Source: Pseudomonas putida
GTDB taxonomy: Bacteria > Pseudomonadota > Gammaproteobacteria > Pseudomonadales > Pseudomonadaceae
Length of the DNA stretch: 64,000 nucleotides
Assembly (NCBI RefSeq): GCF_004357765.1
Contig: NZ_SMTE01000008.1
Location: 62,001 to 126,000, forward strand
Direction: 5' to 3'
Shown: piece after piece, positions 34,899 to 44,358 of the stretch
Layout of the letters: every line of letters begins with the position of its first letter
Numbering within the stretch: position 1 is the stretch's first letter
Translations under genes and position numbers: made by a program
The notes under the pieces: generated by a model
The model's database searches: none
Told to the model about the DNA's origin: nothing
The model's input: the letters and a program-made list of their open reading frames with translations, nothing else

Positions 34899-36454
34899 TG
34901 CGCGGCCTCCTTGGTGGTCAGGCCAAAATCGGCAGGGAAATACTTCAGTGCGCTGGCCACCGGATAGGCGGTCATACCGCCCATGGCGCACAGCGAGCCG
35001 TACTGCATGGTGTCGCACAGGTCGCGCAGCAGCAGGGCCTGGTCATGGCGCTCAGCCAGATCGTCGCTGGCGATCAAGCGATCCACCACCTCCATGCCCC
35101 GGGTCGAGCCGATGCGGCACGGCGTGCACTTGCCACAGGACTCCTCGGCGCAGAACTGCAGGGCAAAGCGGGCCATGCTGGCCATGTTCAAAGTGTCGTC
35201 GGCCACCACCACGCCGCCGTGCCCGAGCATCGCACCGATGGCCGCGAAGGCCTCGTAGTCCAGTGGTGTATCGAAATGGCTCGGTGGCACCCAGGCGCCC
35301 AGCGGGCCACCCACTTGTGCGGCTTTCAGCGGCCGGCCGCTGGCAGTGCCGCCGCCATAGTCTTCGACCAGCTCGCGCAGGGTCAGGCCAAAGGCGCGCT
35401 CCACCAGACCGCCATGGCGGATGTTGCCGGCCAGCTGGAACGGCATGGTACCCAGCGAACGGCCCATGCCGAAGTCACGGTAGTACGCCGCGCCCTTGGC
35501 CAGGATGATCGGCACCGAGGCCAGGGTGAGCACGTTGTGCACCAGCGTCGGCTGCCCGAACAGGCCTTCGAGCGCCGGCAGCGGGGGCTTGGCGCGAACG
35601 ATGCCACGCTTGCCTTCGAGCGATTCGAGCAGCGCGGTTTCCTCGCCGCAGATGTAGGCGCCGGCCCCTACCCGCACTTCCAGGTCGAAGGCCTGGCCGC
35701 TGCCGGCGACATCGCGGCCCAGGTAGCCGGCGTCGCGCGCGATCACCAGGGCCTGTTCGAGCGCGTGGATCGCATCGGGGTATTCCGAGCGCACGTAGAT
35801 GTAGCCTTTGTCGGCACCGACCGCGAGGCCGGCGATGATCATCCCCTCGATGAGCAGGAAGGGGTCGCCTTCCATCAACATGCGGTCGGCAAAGGTGCCG
35901 GAATCGCCTTCGTCGGCGTTGCACACCACGTATTTCTGCCCGGCCACGGCGTCACGCACGGTGCGCCACTTGATGCCGGCTGGAAACGCCGCGCCGCCAC
36001 GCCCACGCAAGCCTGAATCGAGCACGGCGGCGACCACCTCGGTGCCGCTCTGGGCAACAGCATTTGCCAGACCGGCGAAGCCGCCATGGGCGCGGTAGTC
36101 CTCCAGCGACAGCGGCCGGGTGATGCCGGCGCGGGCGAACAGCAGGCGCTGCTGGCTCTTGAGGTAGGGAATCTGTTCTACCGGCCCCAGCGCCAAAGAG
36201 TGGCCGCCTGGCTGGCCGCTCAACGCATCGAGCAGCCCCGGCACGTCTTGCGCAGTGACCGGGCCAAAGCCCATCCGACCTTCCGCGCTGTCACATTCCA
36301 CCAGCGGCTCCAGCCAGTACAGGCCGCGCGAACTGGTGCGCTGGATATCGAGAGGCAACTGACGCCGCTCGGCTTCGCGCTGCAAGGCGCTGGCGACCTG
36401 GTCGGCACCCACCGCACGGGCGACTGAATCGCAGGCAATGAACACCTTCAGCAT
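34895..36454 (-). CDS. fdsB: NAD-dependent formate dehydrogenase beta subunit (NuoF-like)
   Basis: A 519-residue flavoprotein subunit. An N-terminal thioredoxin-like ferredoxin segment precedes the NuoF core with FMN/NADH motifs GLRGRGGAAFPAGIKW and CNADEGDSGTFADR and the 4Fe-4S site ESCGKCTPCRIG. It passes electrons from formate to NAD. The start at 36454 has GGAGG upstream. It overlaps fdsG by 7 bases and fdsA by 4, so translation is probably coupled. Confidence 0.95.
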   Translation of the reverse strand: MLKVFIACDSVARAVGADQVASALQREAERRQLPLDIQRTSSRGLYWLEPLVECDSAEGRMGFGPVTAQDVPGLLDALSGQPGGHSLALGPVEQIPYLKSQQRLLFARAGITRPLSLEDYRAHGGFAGLANAVAQSGTEVVAAVLDSGLRGRGGAAFPAGIKWRTVRDAVAGQKYVVCNADEGDSGTFADRMLMEGDPFLLIEGMIIAGLAVGADKGYIYVRSEYPDAIHALEQALVIARDAGYLGRDVAGSGQAFDLEVRVGAGAYICGEETALLESLEGKRGIVRAKPPLPALEGLFGQPTLVHNVLTLASVPIILAKGAAYYRDFGMGRSLGTMPFQLAGNIRHGGLVERAFGLTLRELVEDYGGGTASGRPLKAAQVGGPLGAWVPPSHFDTPLDYEAFAAIGAMLGHGGVVVADDTLNMASMARFALQFCAEESCGKCTPCRIGSTRGMEVVDRLIASDDLAERHDQALLLRDLCDTMQYGSLCAMGGMTAYPVASALKYFPADFGLTTKEAAQ

Positions 36455-36930
36455 GCTTCGTCCTCCAGACAAGCGTTAACCAACTCACGCAGGCGCTCGG
36501 GGGTCAGGCGCGCATGGACCTGGCCGTCCAGTTCCAGCGCCGGCGAGCAGGCACAGGCGCCCAGGCAGTAAACCGGCCGCAGGCTGATGGCCCCATCGGC
36601 GCTGGTGCCGTGATCGTCCAGCACCAGTTGTTCACGCAGCTGCGCGGCCAGCGCCTCGCTGCCACGGCTCTGGCAGGATTCGGCGCGGCACAGACGCAGG
36701 GTGTGGCGAGCAGGTGGTTGGGTGCGGAAGTCGTGATAGAAGCTGATCACCCCGCGGACTTCGGCGAGGCTGAGGTTCAGGGCATGGGCGATATCGCCCA
36801 CAGCGGCATCGGGAATGAAACCGATGGCATCCTGGATGGCGTGAAGGATCGGCAACAAGGCGCCGGGCTTGCTCTTCTCTCGGTCGAGGATGAGCTGGAT
36901 TTCTGGCAGGTACAGCAATTCATCAGGCAT
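36448..36930 (-). CDS. fdsG: NAD-dependent formate dehydrogenase gamma subunit (NuoE-like)
   Basis: A 160-residue [2Fe-2S] protein. Cluster cysteines lie in CRAESCQSRG and CLGACACSPALEL, with GVISFYHDFRTQPPARHTLR before them. First gene of fdsGBAD. The chaperone gene fdsC/fdhD is not in this window. Confidence 0.94.
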   Translation of the reverse strand: MPDELLYLPEIQLILDREKSKPGALLPILHAIQDAIGFIPDAAVGDIAHALNLSLAEVRGVISFYHDFRTQPPARHTLRLCRAESCQSRGSEALAAQLREQLVLDDHGTSADGAISLRPVYCLGACACSPALELDGQVHARLTPERLRELVNACLEDEAC

Positions 36931-37317
36931 ACAGCGGACCTCGGCATCACGGACCCTGCCTGAATTGTTGTGGAGGGCAGGTATCCGGCGTGTTCTGCTG
37001 CGGCACGCTGGTCACGTCACGGATACGTGGTAGCGGCCTCCTTGCACCTGGCCGTGCGTCTGCGCGCACTGGGTCCAGAGGCATCGAGTAAGCATGGCAC
37101 TTGTATGGCCGAAAGGTTGTGTGCGAGCGACCAAGCGCATCCTGAAACCGACCAGAGCACCGGCGAAGATCAACGTGCCTGCAGTGGTCCAAATCGGCTG
37201 CTGCCCTGACGATCTGCTCCCAGCTGACAGAAAAGTAATGCAGCACTCAGCTGGCTGACAGCCTACCCCGCTTAGCCTGGGTCCGATCTGCACCTACCAG
37301 CGAATGGACACCAGGGC
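36931..37317. other. Divergent intergenic region fdsG/copA
   Basis: 387 bases without a convincing gene. It should hold the fds promoter and the copA promoter. The only feature I can support is the CopR-type box at 37225-37239. Two minus-strand ORFs cross it but lack ribosome sites and recognisable content, apart from a hydrophobic stretch TTAGTLIFAGALVGF in one. Confidence 0.6.
37225..37239 (+). promoter_or_regulatory. CopR-type box upstream of copA
   Basis: TGACAGAAAAGTAAT has the TGACA-N5-GTAAT layout and matches the box between the cupredoxin gene and the two-component system at 55460-55474. It lies about 80 bases before the copA start. Confidence 0.6.
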
Positions 37318-39027
37318 ATGTACAGCACCACCACACGACGCCGTTTCGTCAAAGGCCTGGCCGCTACCGGCCTGTTGACGGGCCTGGGACTATGGCGCAC
37401 GCCGGTCTGGGCCCTGACCAGCCCTGGCCAGCCGACCGTGCTGAGCGGCAGTGACTTCGATCTGTTCATCGATCAGTTACCGGTCAACATCACCGGTGCC
37501 GCGGGCACCGCCATGGCCGTCAACGGCGGATTACCCGGGCCGACGCTACGCTGGCGTGAAGGTGACACCGTGACCCTACGCGTGCACAACCGCTTGCGCC
37601 AGGACACCTCCATTCACTGGCACGGCATCCTGCTGCCGGCCAACATGGACGGCGTGCCTGGCCTGAGCTTCCACGGCATCGCCCCGGATGGCCTGTACGA
37701 ATACCGCTTCCAGGTCCGCCAGAGCGGCACCTACTGGTACCACAGCCATTCGGGACTGCAGGAGCAGCTCGGCGTGTATGGCGCGCTGGTGATCGATGCC
37801 AAGGTGACCGAGCCCTTCAGCTACGAGCGCGACTATGTGGTGCTGCTGAGCGACTGGACCGACGAAGACCCGGCACGGGTCATGGCCAAACTCAAGAAGC
37901 AGTCCGACTACTACAACCAGCACAAGCGCACACTGTTCGATTTCGTCGAAGACGTCAGCGACAAGGGCTGGGCCGCGACCCTCGCCGATCGCAAGATGTG
38001 GGCCGAAATGAACATGAGCCCCACCGACCTCGCCGACGTGAGCGGCGCTACCTACACTTACCTGATGAATGGCCAGGCCCCTGATGGCAACTGGACCGGC
38101 CTCTTCACCCCAGGCGAGAAAGTCCGCCTGCGACTGATCAACGCCTCGGCCATGACCTACTTCGACGTCCGTATTCCGGGGTTGAAAATGACTGTGGTCG
38201 CTGCAGATGGCCAGCACGTGGAGCCGGTGTCGGTCGATGAGCTGCGCATCGCCGTGGCGGAAACCTACGACGTCATCGTCGAGCCGCAAGACGCCCAGGC
38301 CTACACCCTGTTCGCGCAATCCATGGACCGCACCGGCTACGCCCGCGGCACCCTGGCTACCCAGCCAGGCTTGCAAGCCCCGGTGCCAGCGCTCGACCCA
38401 CGCCCGCTGCTGTCGATGAGCGACATGGGTATGGATCACGGCGACATGGCAGGCATGGACCACAGCCAGATGGCCGGCATGGAGCATGGCGACATGGGCG
38501 CCATGCAGTCCCACCCGGATTCGGAGAACGGCAACCCGCTGGTCGACATGCAGACGATGAACCCAACGGCCAAGCTCGACGACCCGGGTATCGGGCTACG
38601 GGACAACGGCCGCCGCGTTCTGACCTATGCGGACCTGCGCAGCGCCTTCGAGGATCCCGATGGCCGAGCTCCGGGCCGCACTCTCGAACTGCACCTTACC
38701 GGCCACATGGAGAAGTTCGCCTGGTCCTTCGACGGCATCAAGTTCTCCGATGCCGAACCGCTGCGCCTGCGCTACGGCGAGCGCCTGCGCATCACCCTGG
38801 TCAACGACACCATGATGACCCACCCCATTCACCTCCATGGCATGTGGAGTGATCTGGAAGACGAACACGGCAACTTCAAGGTTCGTAAGCACACGATCGA
38901 CATGCCACCCGGCTCGAAACGCAGCTACCGCGTGACAGCGGATGCGCTGGGTCGTTGGGCCTATCACTGCCACCTGCTGTTCCACATGGAAATGGGCATG
39001 TTTCGAGAAGTCCGTGTGGACGAATGA
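37318..39027 (+). CDS. copA: Periplasmic multicopper oxidase CopA
   Basis: A 569-residue protein with Tat signal ([20 protein letters not shown]). Copper-ligand motifs are [33 protein letters not shown] and [14 protein letters not shown], giving the T1/T2/T3 centres. A Met/His-rich [20 protein letters not shown] segment near residues 375-395 binds extra copper. It oxidises Cu(I) and sequesters copper. First gene of copA, a Met-rich protein and copB. Confidence 0.95.
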   Translation: MYSTTTRRRFVKGLAATGLLTGLGLWRTPVWALTSPGQPTVLSGSDFDLFIDQLPVNITGAAGTAMAVNGGLPGPTLRWREGDTVTLRVHNRLRQDTSIHWHGILLPANMDGVPGLSFHGIAPDGLYEYRFQVRQSGTYWYHSHSGLQEQLGVYGALVIDAKVTEPFSYERDYVVLLSDWTDEDPARVMAKLKKQSDYYNQHKRTLFDFVEDVSDKGWAATLADRKMWAEMNMSPTDLADVSGATYTYLMNGQAPDGNWTGLFTPGEKVRLRLINASAMTYFDVRIPGLKMTVVAADGQHVEPVSVDELRIAVAETYDVIVEPQDAQAYTLFAQSMDRTGYARGTLATQPGLQAPVPALDPRPLLSMSDMGMDHGDMAGMDHSQMAGMEHGDMGAMQSHPDSENGNPLVDMQTMNPTAKLDDPGIGLRDNGRRVLTYADLRSAFEDPDGRAPGRTLELHLTGHMEKFAWSFDGIKFSDAEPLRLRYGERLRITLVNDTMMTHPIHLHGMWSDLEDEHGNFKVRKHTIDMPPGSKRSYRVTADALGRWAYHCHLLFHMEMGMFREVRVDE

Positions 39028-39041
39028 ACGGGAGATCCGAG

Positions 39042-39365
39042 ATGAGCAAGCCAAGCGCACGTACTACCTTCTGCATGTCTGCCGCCCTGTTGGGCCTGCT
39101 GCTGGTGCAAGCCCCGGCGGCGTGGTCAGCCGACGCCACCCAGCCCGCCGAGCAAGCTGCACCGACAGCCCAACCCAACGCCGACGGCAAAGCCGCGATG
39201 GGCAAGCATGGCGCCATGCAGGGGATGGGCCATGGGTCCATGAAAGGCATGGATCATGATGCGATGAAGGGCATGGACCATGACGCCATGCAGGGCATGG
39301 ATCACCGCAAGATGATGGAGTCGCAGGGCACCGACAAAGCACAGGCAGGGAAAAATGGCCAATAG
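39042..39365 (+). CDS. Small periplasmic Met/His-rich copper-binding protein
   Basis: A 107-residue protein with signal peptide ([18 protein letters not shown]). The mature C-terminal half is built of tandem [16 protein letters not shown] units. These Met-His clusters bind Cu(I)/Cu(II), so a copper-buffering role is inferred. It lies 14 bases after copA and overlaps copB by 11 bases. No established gene name is assigned. Confidence 0.8.
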   Translation: MSKPSARTTFCMSAALLGLLLVQAPAAWSADATQPAEQAAPTAQPNADGKAAMGKHGAMQGMGHGSMKGMDHDAMKGMDHDAMQGMDHRKMMESQGTDKAQAGKNGQ

Positions 39366-40269
39366 CCTGACACGGCCCTCGCTGCTGGCGCTGTCGGTGT
39401 ACCTCGGCACATTGAGTGCAACGCCGCACGTGGCGGCGCAGCCCATGGATCATTCGGCGATGGGGCACGAGGCGATGCAAATGGATCACGGCAGCATGGA
39501 AGGGATGGACCATTCCGGTATGCCCCCTGCCCCAGCGGCCGATGCTGCCACGAGCACCAGCCGCACGCCGATCCCGGTATTGACCGACGCCGACCGCCAA
39601 GCCGCCTTTCCACCGCTGGGCGGCCACCAGGTTCATGACCGCGCGCTCAACAGCTTTTTCCTGCTCGACCAGCTCGAATATCAGGATGCCGACGGAGGCA
39701 GCGCCCTGGCCTGGAAAGCCGAGGGGTGGATTGGCGGTGATGTCGACCGGCTCTGGTTGCGCAGCGAAGGTGAACGCACCGCAGGCGTCACCGAGGATGC
39801 CGAGCTACAGGTGCTGTATGGGCACGCCGTGAGCCCGTGGTGGGACGTGCTGGCCGGGGTTCGCCAGGACTTCAAGCCAGGCTCGCCACAAACCTGGGCC
39901 ACATTCGGTGTCCAGGGCATGGCCCTTTATGGGTTCGAAGTCGAAGCCAGCGCATTCATCGGTGAAAACGGCCAGACCGCCGCGCGGCTGGAGGGAGAGT
40001 ACGACATCCTTCTGACCAACCGTCTGATCCTGCAACCGACCTTCGAAGCCAACCTGTATGGCCGCAACGATCCGGCACGCGGGGTCGGTTCGGGCCTGGC
40101 CAATACCGAGGTCGGGCTGCGCTTGCGATACGAAATCGTCCGCCAGTTCGCGCCTTACATCGGCGTTACCTGGGGTCGGTCTTACGGCAAGACGGCGGAT
40201 TTCGTCCGCGACGAAGACGGGGATGTCGAAGAAGCGCGATTCGTTGCAGGCATTCGCATGTGGTTTTGA
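39355..40269 (+). CDS. copB: Outer-membrane copper resistance protein CopB
   Basis: A 304-residue protein. After a signal peptide a Met/His-rich linker ([20 protein letters not shown]) precedes a beta-barrel domain with CopB features ([40 protein letters not shown], the final [11 protein letters not shown]). It works with CopA in periplasmic copper tolerance. Confidence 0.94.
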   Translation: MANSLTRPSLLALSVYLGTLSATPHVAAQPMDHSAMGHEAMQMDHGSMEGMDHSGMPPAPAADAATSTSRTPIPVLTDADRQAAFPPLGGHQVHDRALNSFFLLDQLEYQDADGGSALAWKAEGWIGGDVDRLWLRSEGERTAGVTEDAELQVLYGHAVSPWWDVLAGVRQDFKPGSPQTWATFGVQGMALYGFEVEASAFIGENGQTAARLEGEYDILLTNRLILQPTFEANLYGRNDPARGVGSGLANTEVGLRLRYEIVRQFAPYIGVTWGRSYGKTADFVRDEDGDVEEARFVAGIRMWF

Positions 40270-40442
40270 TCCCGCCACTGAGGGTCCAGCGCCTTGATCA
40301 TGGCGTTTGGTGCTCCAAATGCCGGGCCGGGGGTGGTTCACGCGTTTGGTCTGAAACTGCCCACCGCCAATGGATCGAGCGCTGACAGCGAGGAATCTCA
40401 ATTGAACACAGAACTTCCTGTGTCCACTTGAGGTACGCGATC

Positions 40443-40748
40443 ATGGCTAACGATCAAGACAATGGCAGAACCCAGGGCGATCATGTCCGGACTGACAAGG
40501 GTGATGCGGGCCAGAAAGGACGCCAAGGCTCCGGCGAGGACATGTCCCAGGGACAACAGGGCGGTCGGCAATCTGGGCAGAAGCCCGAAGACGGGATGAA
40601 CAAGGATTGGCAGCAAACCTCGGAAACCGAGCGGCAAGGTGGGCATGCCGGTGGCAATCAGCGCGACTCGCAAAAGCCTGCGGATGAGGGCCGCATGGGT
40701 GGCCAGCACACGCCGGGCGGTAACCAGCCGCAGGACAAGGACCGCTGA
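40443..40748 (+). CDS. Highly hydrophilic, disordered small protein
   Basis: A 101-residue protein lacking aromatic residues except one Trp (NKDWQQTSE). It is almost wholly Gly, Gln, Asp, Lys and Arg (GQKGRQGSGEDMSQGQQGGR). This resembles stress-induced hydrophilins (KGG-like), but no domain is certain. The start at 40443 has GAGG 9 bases upstream; an ATG at 40428 is alternative. It is 173 bases after copB and followed by a terminator. Confidence 0.65.
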   Translation: MANDQDNGRTQGDHVRTDKGDAGQKGRQGSGEDMSQGQQGGRQSGQKPEDGMNKDWQQTSETERQGGHAGGNQRDSQKPADEGRMGGQHTPGGNQPQDKDR

Positions 40749-40914
40749 TCCCCGCGCGCTTGGCAGCGAGGCGGCGCGAGCTGACTCGGTGCTGAGTGGG
40801 CGATGAGACGCCGGTTGTGAAAAAAGCTGAGAATCACGGGATCGGGACTTTTCTTTCACTCATTTTTCACACCCGATGGGAGAACCTAGCCCTATCCCTA
40901 CGTGTGATAGACCT

Positions 40915-40940
40915 TGCCCGCCTCGGCGGGCTTTCTTTTG
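40915..40940 (+). terminator. Intrinsic terminator
   Basis: A GCCCGCC-TCGG-CGGGC stem-loop followed by TTTCTTTT on the plus strand, downstream of the hydrophilic protein gene and convergent with the LysR gene. Confidence 0.75.
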
Positions 40941-40990
40941 TCTGGCGTTTGGGCTTTTATCAATAGCTCGCATAGGGCTCTGTCCAACCC

Positions 40991-41905
40991 TCACAAAGTC
41001 GTCGACCTCCCCAGCCGATCCAACTCGAACACCTTGCTGCGCTGCAGGCACTCGCGCAGGTAACTCGCCGCAGGCCCCGGTTGGCGCTTGCGATGCCACA
41101 GCAGGTCGACACCCACCAGCCAATCGGTGTGGGGGTAAGCCTCCAGTTGCAGTTCCACCAGTTGCCCAGTCGCCAACTCGCGCTGCACCAACTGGCGCGG
41201 CAGCGTAGCCCAGCCGAGCCCACCGCGAACCATTTCCACCAGCGCCAGGTAGCTCTCTGCCCGCCACACTTGACCGGCGCGCAGGTACTCGCTGCTCGGC
41301 AGCTTTTCGGCATGGGCGAAGAACGCCAACCGGCGATGGGCGTTGAGGTCGGCGAAGCTCACCGGGGACTGTCGCGCCAGGGCGAAATCAGGGTGGCAGA
41401 CGTGGGTCATGATCAGCTTGCCTAGCTGCTGAAAGCCAAGTTCGGCGGGGTAGTCGGGCTGCGCGAAGGTCACCCCGAGATCGGCTTCACCGGTCAGGAT
41501 CATTTCGCTGACATCGCCGTGCACCGGGTGGCGAATCAGCAAATCCACGAACGCAAACGCTGCGTCGAAGTCCTTTAAAGGCGGTATCAGCGGGCCATAC
41601 GGCACTTCGATTGCCAGGGTCAGCGCCGCTTCCACCTCGCCCGCCAGGCTGTCGGCGCTGCCCTCCAGAGCGTAACAGCGCTCCAGAATACCCTCTGCCC
41701 GCAAAAGCAGTTTCTGCCCAGCGGCGGTCAAGCTGGGAATACGGCTGGAGCGATCGAACAGCTGCACCCCCAGGTCGGTTTCCAGGTTGCCGATGGCAGC
41801 ACTCACGGTCGACTGCGTACGGCCCAGCCTGCGCGCTGCAGCAGAGAACGAGCCAGCCTGCACGGCACTGACGAAGACCTGCAACTGCTCCAGAGAAAAG
41901 CGCAT
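40991..41905 (-). CDS. LysR-family transcriptional regulator
   Basis: A 304-residue LTTR. HTH: MRFSLEQLQVFVSAVQAGSF, then SAAARRLGRTQSTVSAAIGN. The C-terminal effector domain begins near LTLAIEVPYGPLIPPL. It is divergent from the NCS2 permease operon, with palindromic half-sites between them, so it likely controls that operon in response to a purine or pyrimidine. Start 41905 is chosen over the GTG one codon upstream. Confidence 0.92.
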   Translation of the reverse strand: MRFSLEQLQVFVSAVQAGSFSAAARRLGRTQSTVSAAIGNLETDLGVQLFDRSSRIPSLTAAGQKLLLRAEGILERCYALEGSADSLAGEVEAALTLAIEVPYGPLIPPLKDFDAAFAFVDLLIRHPVHGDVSEMILTGEADLGVTFAQPDYPAELGFQQLGKLIMTHVCHPDFALARQSPVSFADLNAHRRLAFFAHAEKLPSSEYLRAGQVWRAESYLALVEMVRGGLGWATLPRQLVQRELATGQLVELQLEAYPHTDWLVGVDLLWHRKRQPGPAASYLRECLQRSKVFELDRLGRSTTL

Positions 41906-41932
41906 CACCTGATCCTGTTCACGTCGATCGAT

Positions 41933-41970
41933 CCATCGATATTAGCGATGGTTAATCATTTGCTCCATCG
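41933..41970. promoter_or_regulatory. LysR-type operator sites
   Basis: CCATCG-ATATTAG-CGATGG (41933-41951) is a 6-bp-arm palindrome with ATCG-N7-CGAT, that is T-N11-A. A further CCATCG at 41965-41970 forms a second half-site. They lie 28 bases before the LysR start and about 150 before the permease start. Confidence 0.6.
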
Positions 41971-42073
41971 CTGATTTCACAGGATTCTGCCGCCAGACAT
42001 CAGCGACAGCTGCCCCGCTTTCCTGCGCTGCCTGTCACTCCGGGCGCCACAACAAGAAAAAGAGCCGCACACC

Positions 42074-42100
42074 AGGCTGCACTTCAGGCTGCACTTCAGG
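42074..42100 (+). repeat. 12-bp tandem duplication beside a ribosome site
   Basis: AGGCTGCACTTC occurs twice in tandem (42074-42085, 42086-42097), followed by AGG of the permease ribosome site AGGAGAG. Confidence 0.85.
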
Positions 42101-42111
42101 AGAGTCACGAC

Positions 42112-43449
42112 ATGAGCCAACCTCTGATCCATCCAGTGGACGAAGTACTGCCCCCACGGGAGCTGTTCACCTTCGGCCTGCAGCACGTGCTGGTGATGTA
42201 TGCCGGCGCCGTCGCCGTACCACTGATTCTGGGCAGCGCCCTCGGGCTGACCCAGGCCCAAGTGGTCACACTGATCAACGCCAACCTGCTCACCTCGGGC
42301 ATCGCCACTCTGATCCAGACCCTCGGCTTGTGGCGCTTCGGCGCGCGCCTGCCGCTGATCCAGGGCTGTTCGTTCATTGCCTTGGCGCCGATGATCATGA
42401 TCGGCAAGGAGTTCGGGCTACCCCACGTCTTCGGAGCGGTCATCGCCGCCGGAGCACTGACGATTGCCATCGCGCCATTGTTCAGCCGCCTGCTGCGCTT
42501 CTTCCCGCCCGTGGTGATCGGCAGCCTGATCACGGTCATTGGCATCTCGCTGATGCCGGCGGCGGCCATCTGGCTCGGCGGTGGCCAACCTGGGTCGGCA
42601 GATTTCGGCAAACCGGCCAATCTGATGCTGGGCATGGCCACGGTGGCCTTGACCCTGGTGATCCATGCACGCTTTCGCGGTTTTATCGGCAATCTCAGCG
42701 TGCTGCTGGGGCTGATCGTCGGCAGCCTGGTGGCGGCGGCCTGCGGCATGACCGACTTCAGCCGGGTGGGCGATGCAGCGTGGTTCGAGCTCAGCGCGCC
42801 CATGGCGTTCGGGGTGCCTGAATTCGCCTTCACGCCAGTACTGATCATGCTCCTGGCGATGCTGGTAATCATGGCCGAGACCACCGGCAACTGCCTGGCC
42901 ATCGGCAAATTGACCGGCAAACCCACCGACCAGCGCACCCTTGGCAACGCCTTCCGCGCCGATGGTCTGTCGACCATGCTGGGGGGCGTGTTCAACAGCT
43001 TCCCTTACAACGCCTTCACGCAGAACACCGGTTTGATAGCGCTTTCCCGGGTCAAGAGCCGCTTCGTGGTCGCCGCCGCAGGCGCAATCATGGTGCTGAT
43101 GGGATTGTTCCCCAAGCTCGGCGCACTGATCGCCAGCGTGCCGACGCCGGTGCTCGGCGGCTGCGCCATCGTGATGTTCGGCATGACCACCGTGGCCGGC
43201 ATTCAGGAGCTGGCGCGGGTGCGCTTCGAGGGCACCCGCAACGGCCTGATCGTGGCGGTATCGGTCAGCATCGGCGTATTGCCCATGTCGATGCCAGCGC
43301 TGTTCGAGCATGTCAGCGGCCCCCTGAAGCTGGTGCTGGAAAGCGGCATCTTCCTCGCCGCGGTCAGCGCCATCCTGCTCAACCTGCTGCTCAACCGCGA
43401 GCCCGACGCCCATCGGCAGGACGCCGTCGATAGCAGCCCGATCAAGTGA
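42112..43449 (+). CDS. NCS2 nucleobase (purine-type) permease
   Basis: A 445-residue inner-membrane transporter with 14 expected helices. The NAT/NCS2 signature is SFPYNAFTQNTGLIALSRVK (Q-N-T-G), with MAETTGNCLAIG in TM8 and LQHVLVMYAGAVAVPLILG at the N-terminus. The family imports xanthine, uric acid, uracil or related bases by proton symport. The operon partners (deaminase, transthyretin-like protein) suggest a purine. Confidence 0.92.
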   Translation: MSQPLIHPVDEVLPPRELFTFGLQHVLVMYAGAVAVPLILGSALGLTQAQVVTLINANLLTSGIATLIQTLGLWRFGARLPLIQGCSFIALAPMIMIGKEFGLPHVFGAVIAAGALTIAIAPLFSRLLRFFPPVVIGSLITVIGISLMPAAAIWLGGGQPGSADFGKPANLMLGMATVALTLVIHARFRGFIGNLSVLLGLIVGSLVAAACGMTDFSRVGDAAWFELSAPMAFGVPEFAFTPVLIMLLAMLVIMAETTGNCLAIGKLTGKPTDQRTLGNAFRADGLSTMLGGVFNSFPYNAFTQNTGLIALSRVKSRFVVAAAGAIMVLMGLFPKLGALIASVPTPVLGGCAIVMFGMTTVAGIQELARVRFEGTRNGLIVAVSVSIGVLPMSMPALFEHVSGPLKLVLESGIFLAAVSAILLNLLLNREPDAHRQDAVDSSPIK

Positions 43450-43507
43450 GCCTTTTTTCACGCGCGCCGCTGGCGCGCTTTCCACTGCCTCCCAGGGAGA
43501 AACATCC

Positions 43508-44011
43508 ATGACCTCAACCCCCCACAACGCCGGCCTATCCGAGCGGGACCTGGACCTGCTGCGCCAGTCGATCCGCCTGTCCGAGCAATCCCGCGAAGAG
43601 GGACGACACCCGTTCGCCGCCCTGGTCGCAGACGCCGAGGGCCGGGTCATCGCCAGCGCCGGCAACAACTCCATGCCGCCGGAGGGCGACCCGACCCAGC
43701 ATGCCGAACTGGTTGCAGCGGCCCGCGCGGCCAAGCTGCTGACCCCGGAGCAACTGGCAAGCTGCACGCTGTACACCAGCGCCGAGCCTTGCTGCATGTG
43801 CGCCGGCGCGGTGTACTGGACCGGGATCGGCCGGGTGGTCTATGCGCTATCGGAACATGCGCTGCTTGGCTTGACCGGCGCCCACCCGGAGAACCCCACC
43901 TTCTCCCTGCCCTGCCGCGAAGTGTTCGCCCGCGGCCAGCGCATCGTGCAGGTGCATGGTCCGGTGCTGGAAGATGAGGCGGCCCGCGCTCACCATGGCT
44001 TCTGGGCATGA
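43508..44011 (+). CDS. Nucleobase/nucleoside deaminase (CDA superfamily)
   Basis: A 167-residue zinc hydrolase. The zinc site is HAE in DPTQHAELVAAARAAK and PCCMC in TSAEPCCMCAGAVYW, with HPFAALVADAEGRV before it. The layout fits guanine, cytosine or tRNA-adenosine-type deaminases; a purine base is suggested by the operon. It follows the permease by 58 bases and overlaps the next gene by 4 bases (ATGA). Confidence 0.88.
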   Translation: MTSTPHNAGLSERDLDLLRQSIRLSEQSREEGRHPFAALVADAEGRVIASAGNNSMPPEGDPTQHAELVAAARAAKLLTPEQLASCTLYTSAEPCCMCAGAVYWTGIGRVVYALSEHALLGLTGAHPENPTFSLPCREVFARGQRIVQVHGPVLEDEAARAHHGFWA

Positions 44012-44358
44012 ACGGCGGCGTCTCGCTGCATGTCGTCGACATTGCCAGCGGGCGCGCTGCCCAAGGGCTGCGCGTGAGCATCGCGGTGGTCGGTGGGGTG
44101 CCAATCGCCGAAGGCACCCTCGATGATCGCGGGCAATGGCCGGAACTGGCTGCGCTGAGTGAGCGGTTTGCTGTGGGCGTCTATGAAGTGCGTCTGCAGG
44201 TGGCGCAGTTCTATCGCCAGCTTGGCAGCGACTTGCCCGACGTACCGTTTCTGGACGAACTGGTGTATCGGTTTGGCATAGGGGATGCGCAGGCGCATTA
44301 TCACTTGCCCTTCAAGATCACGGCCTGGGGGGTCAGCTGTTTTCGGGGAGGAGCTTGA
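44008..44358 (+). CDS. Divergent transthyretin-like (5-hydroxyisourate hydrolase-type) protein
   Basis: A 116-residue TLP-fold protein. SLHVVDIASGRAAQGLRVSI, FLDELVYRFGIGDAQAHYHL and the C-terminal FRGG align with HIU hydrolases (THVLD, FLDEV.VRFGI, YHVPLL, YRGS). First His and AHYHLP His are kept. The catalytic Arg of ADGR is displaced (DDRGQ), and the YRGS tail is FRGGA. It may act on a related ring compound or have lost activity. Translationally coupled to the deaminase. Confidence 0.75.
   Translation: MNGGVSLHVVDIASGRAAQGLRVSIAVVGGVPIAEGTLDDRGQWPELAALSERFAVGVYEVRLQVAQFYRQLGSDLPDVPFLDELVYRFGIGDAQAHYHLPFKITAWGVSCFRGGA

Noticed and set aside
37012-37293. Minus-strand ORF with a hydrophobic segment between fdsG and copA
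   Set aside because: No ribosome site, overlaps the copA control region, and another ORF in a different frame covers the same DNA equally well.
39200-39320. Tandem repeats as a possible CRISPR-like or minisatellite element
   Set aside because: They encode the GMDHxxM units of the copper protein and are explained by coding.
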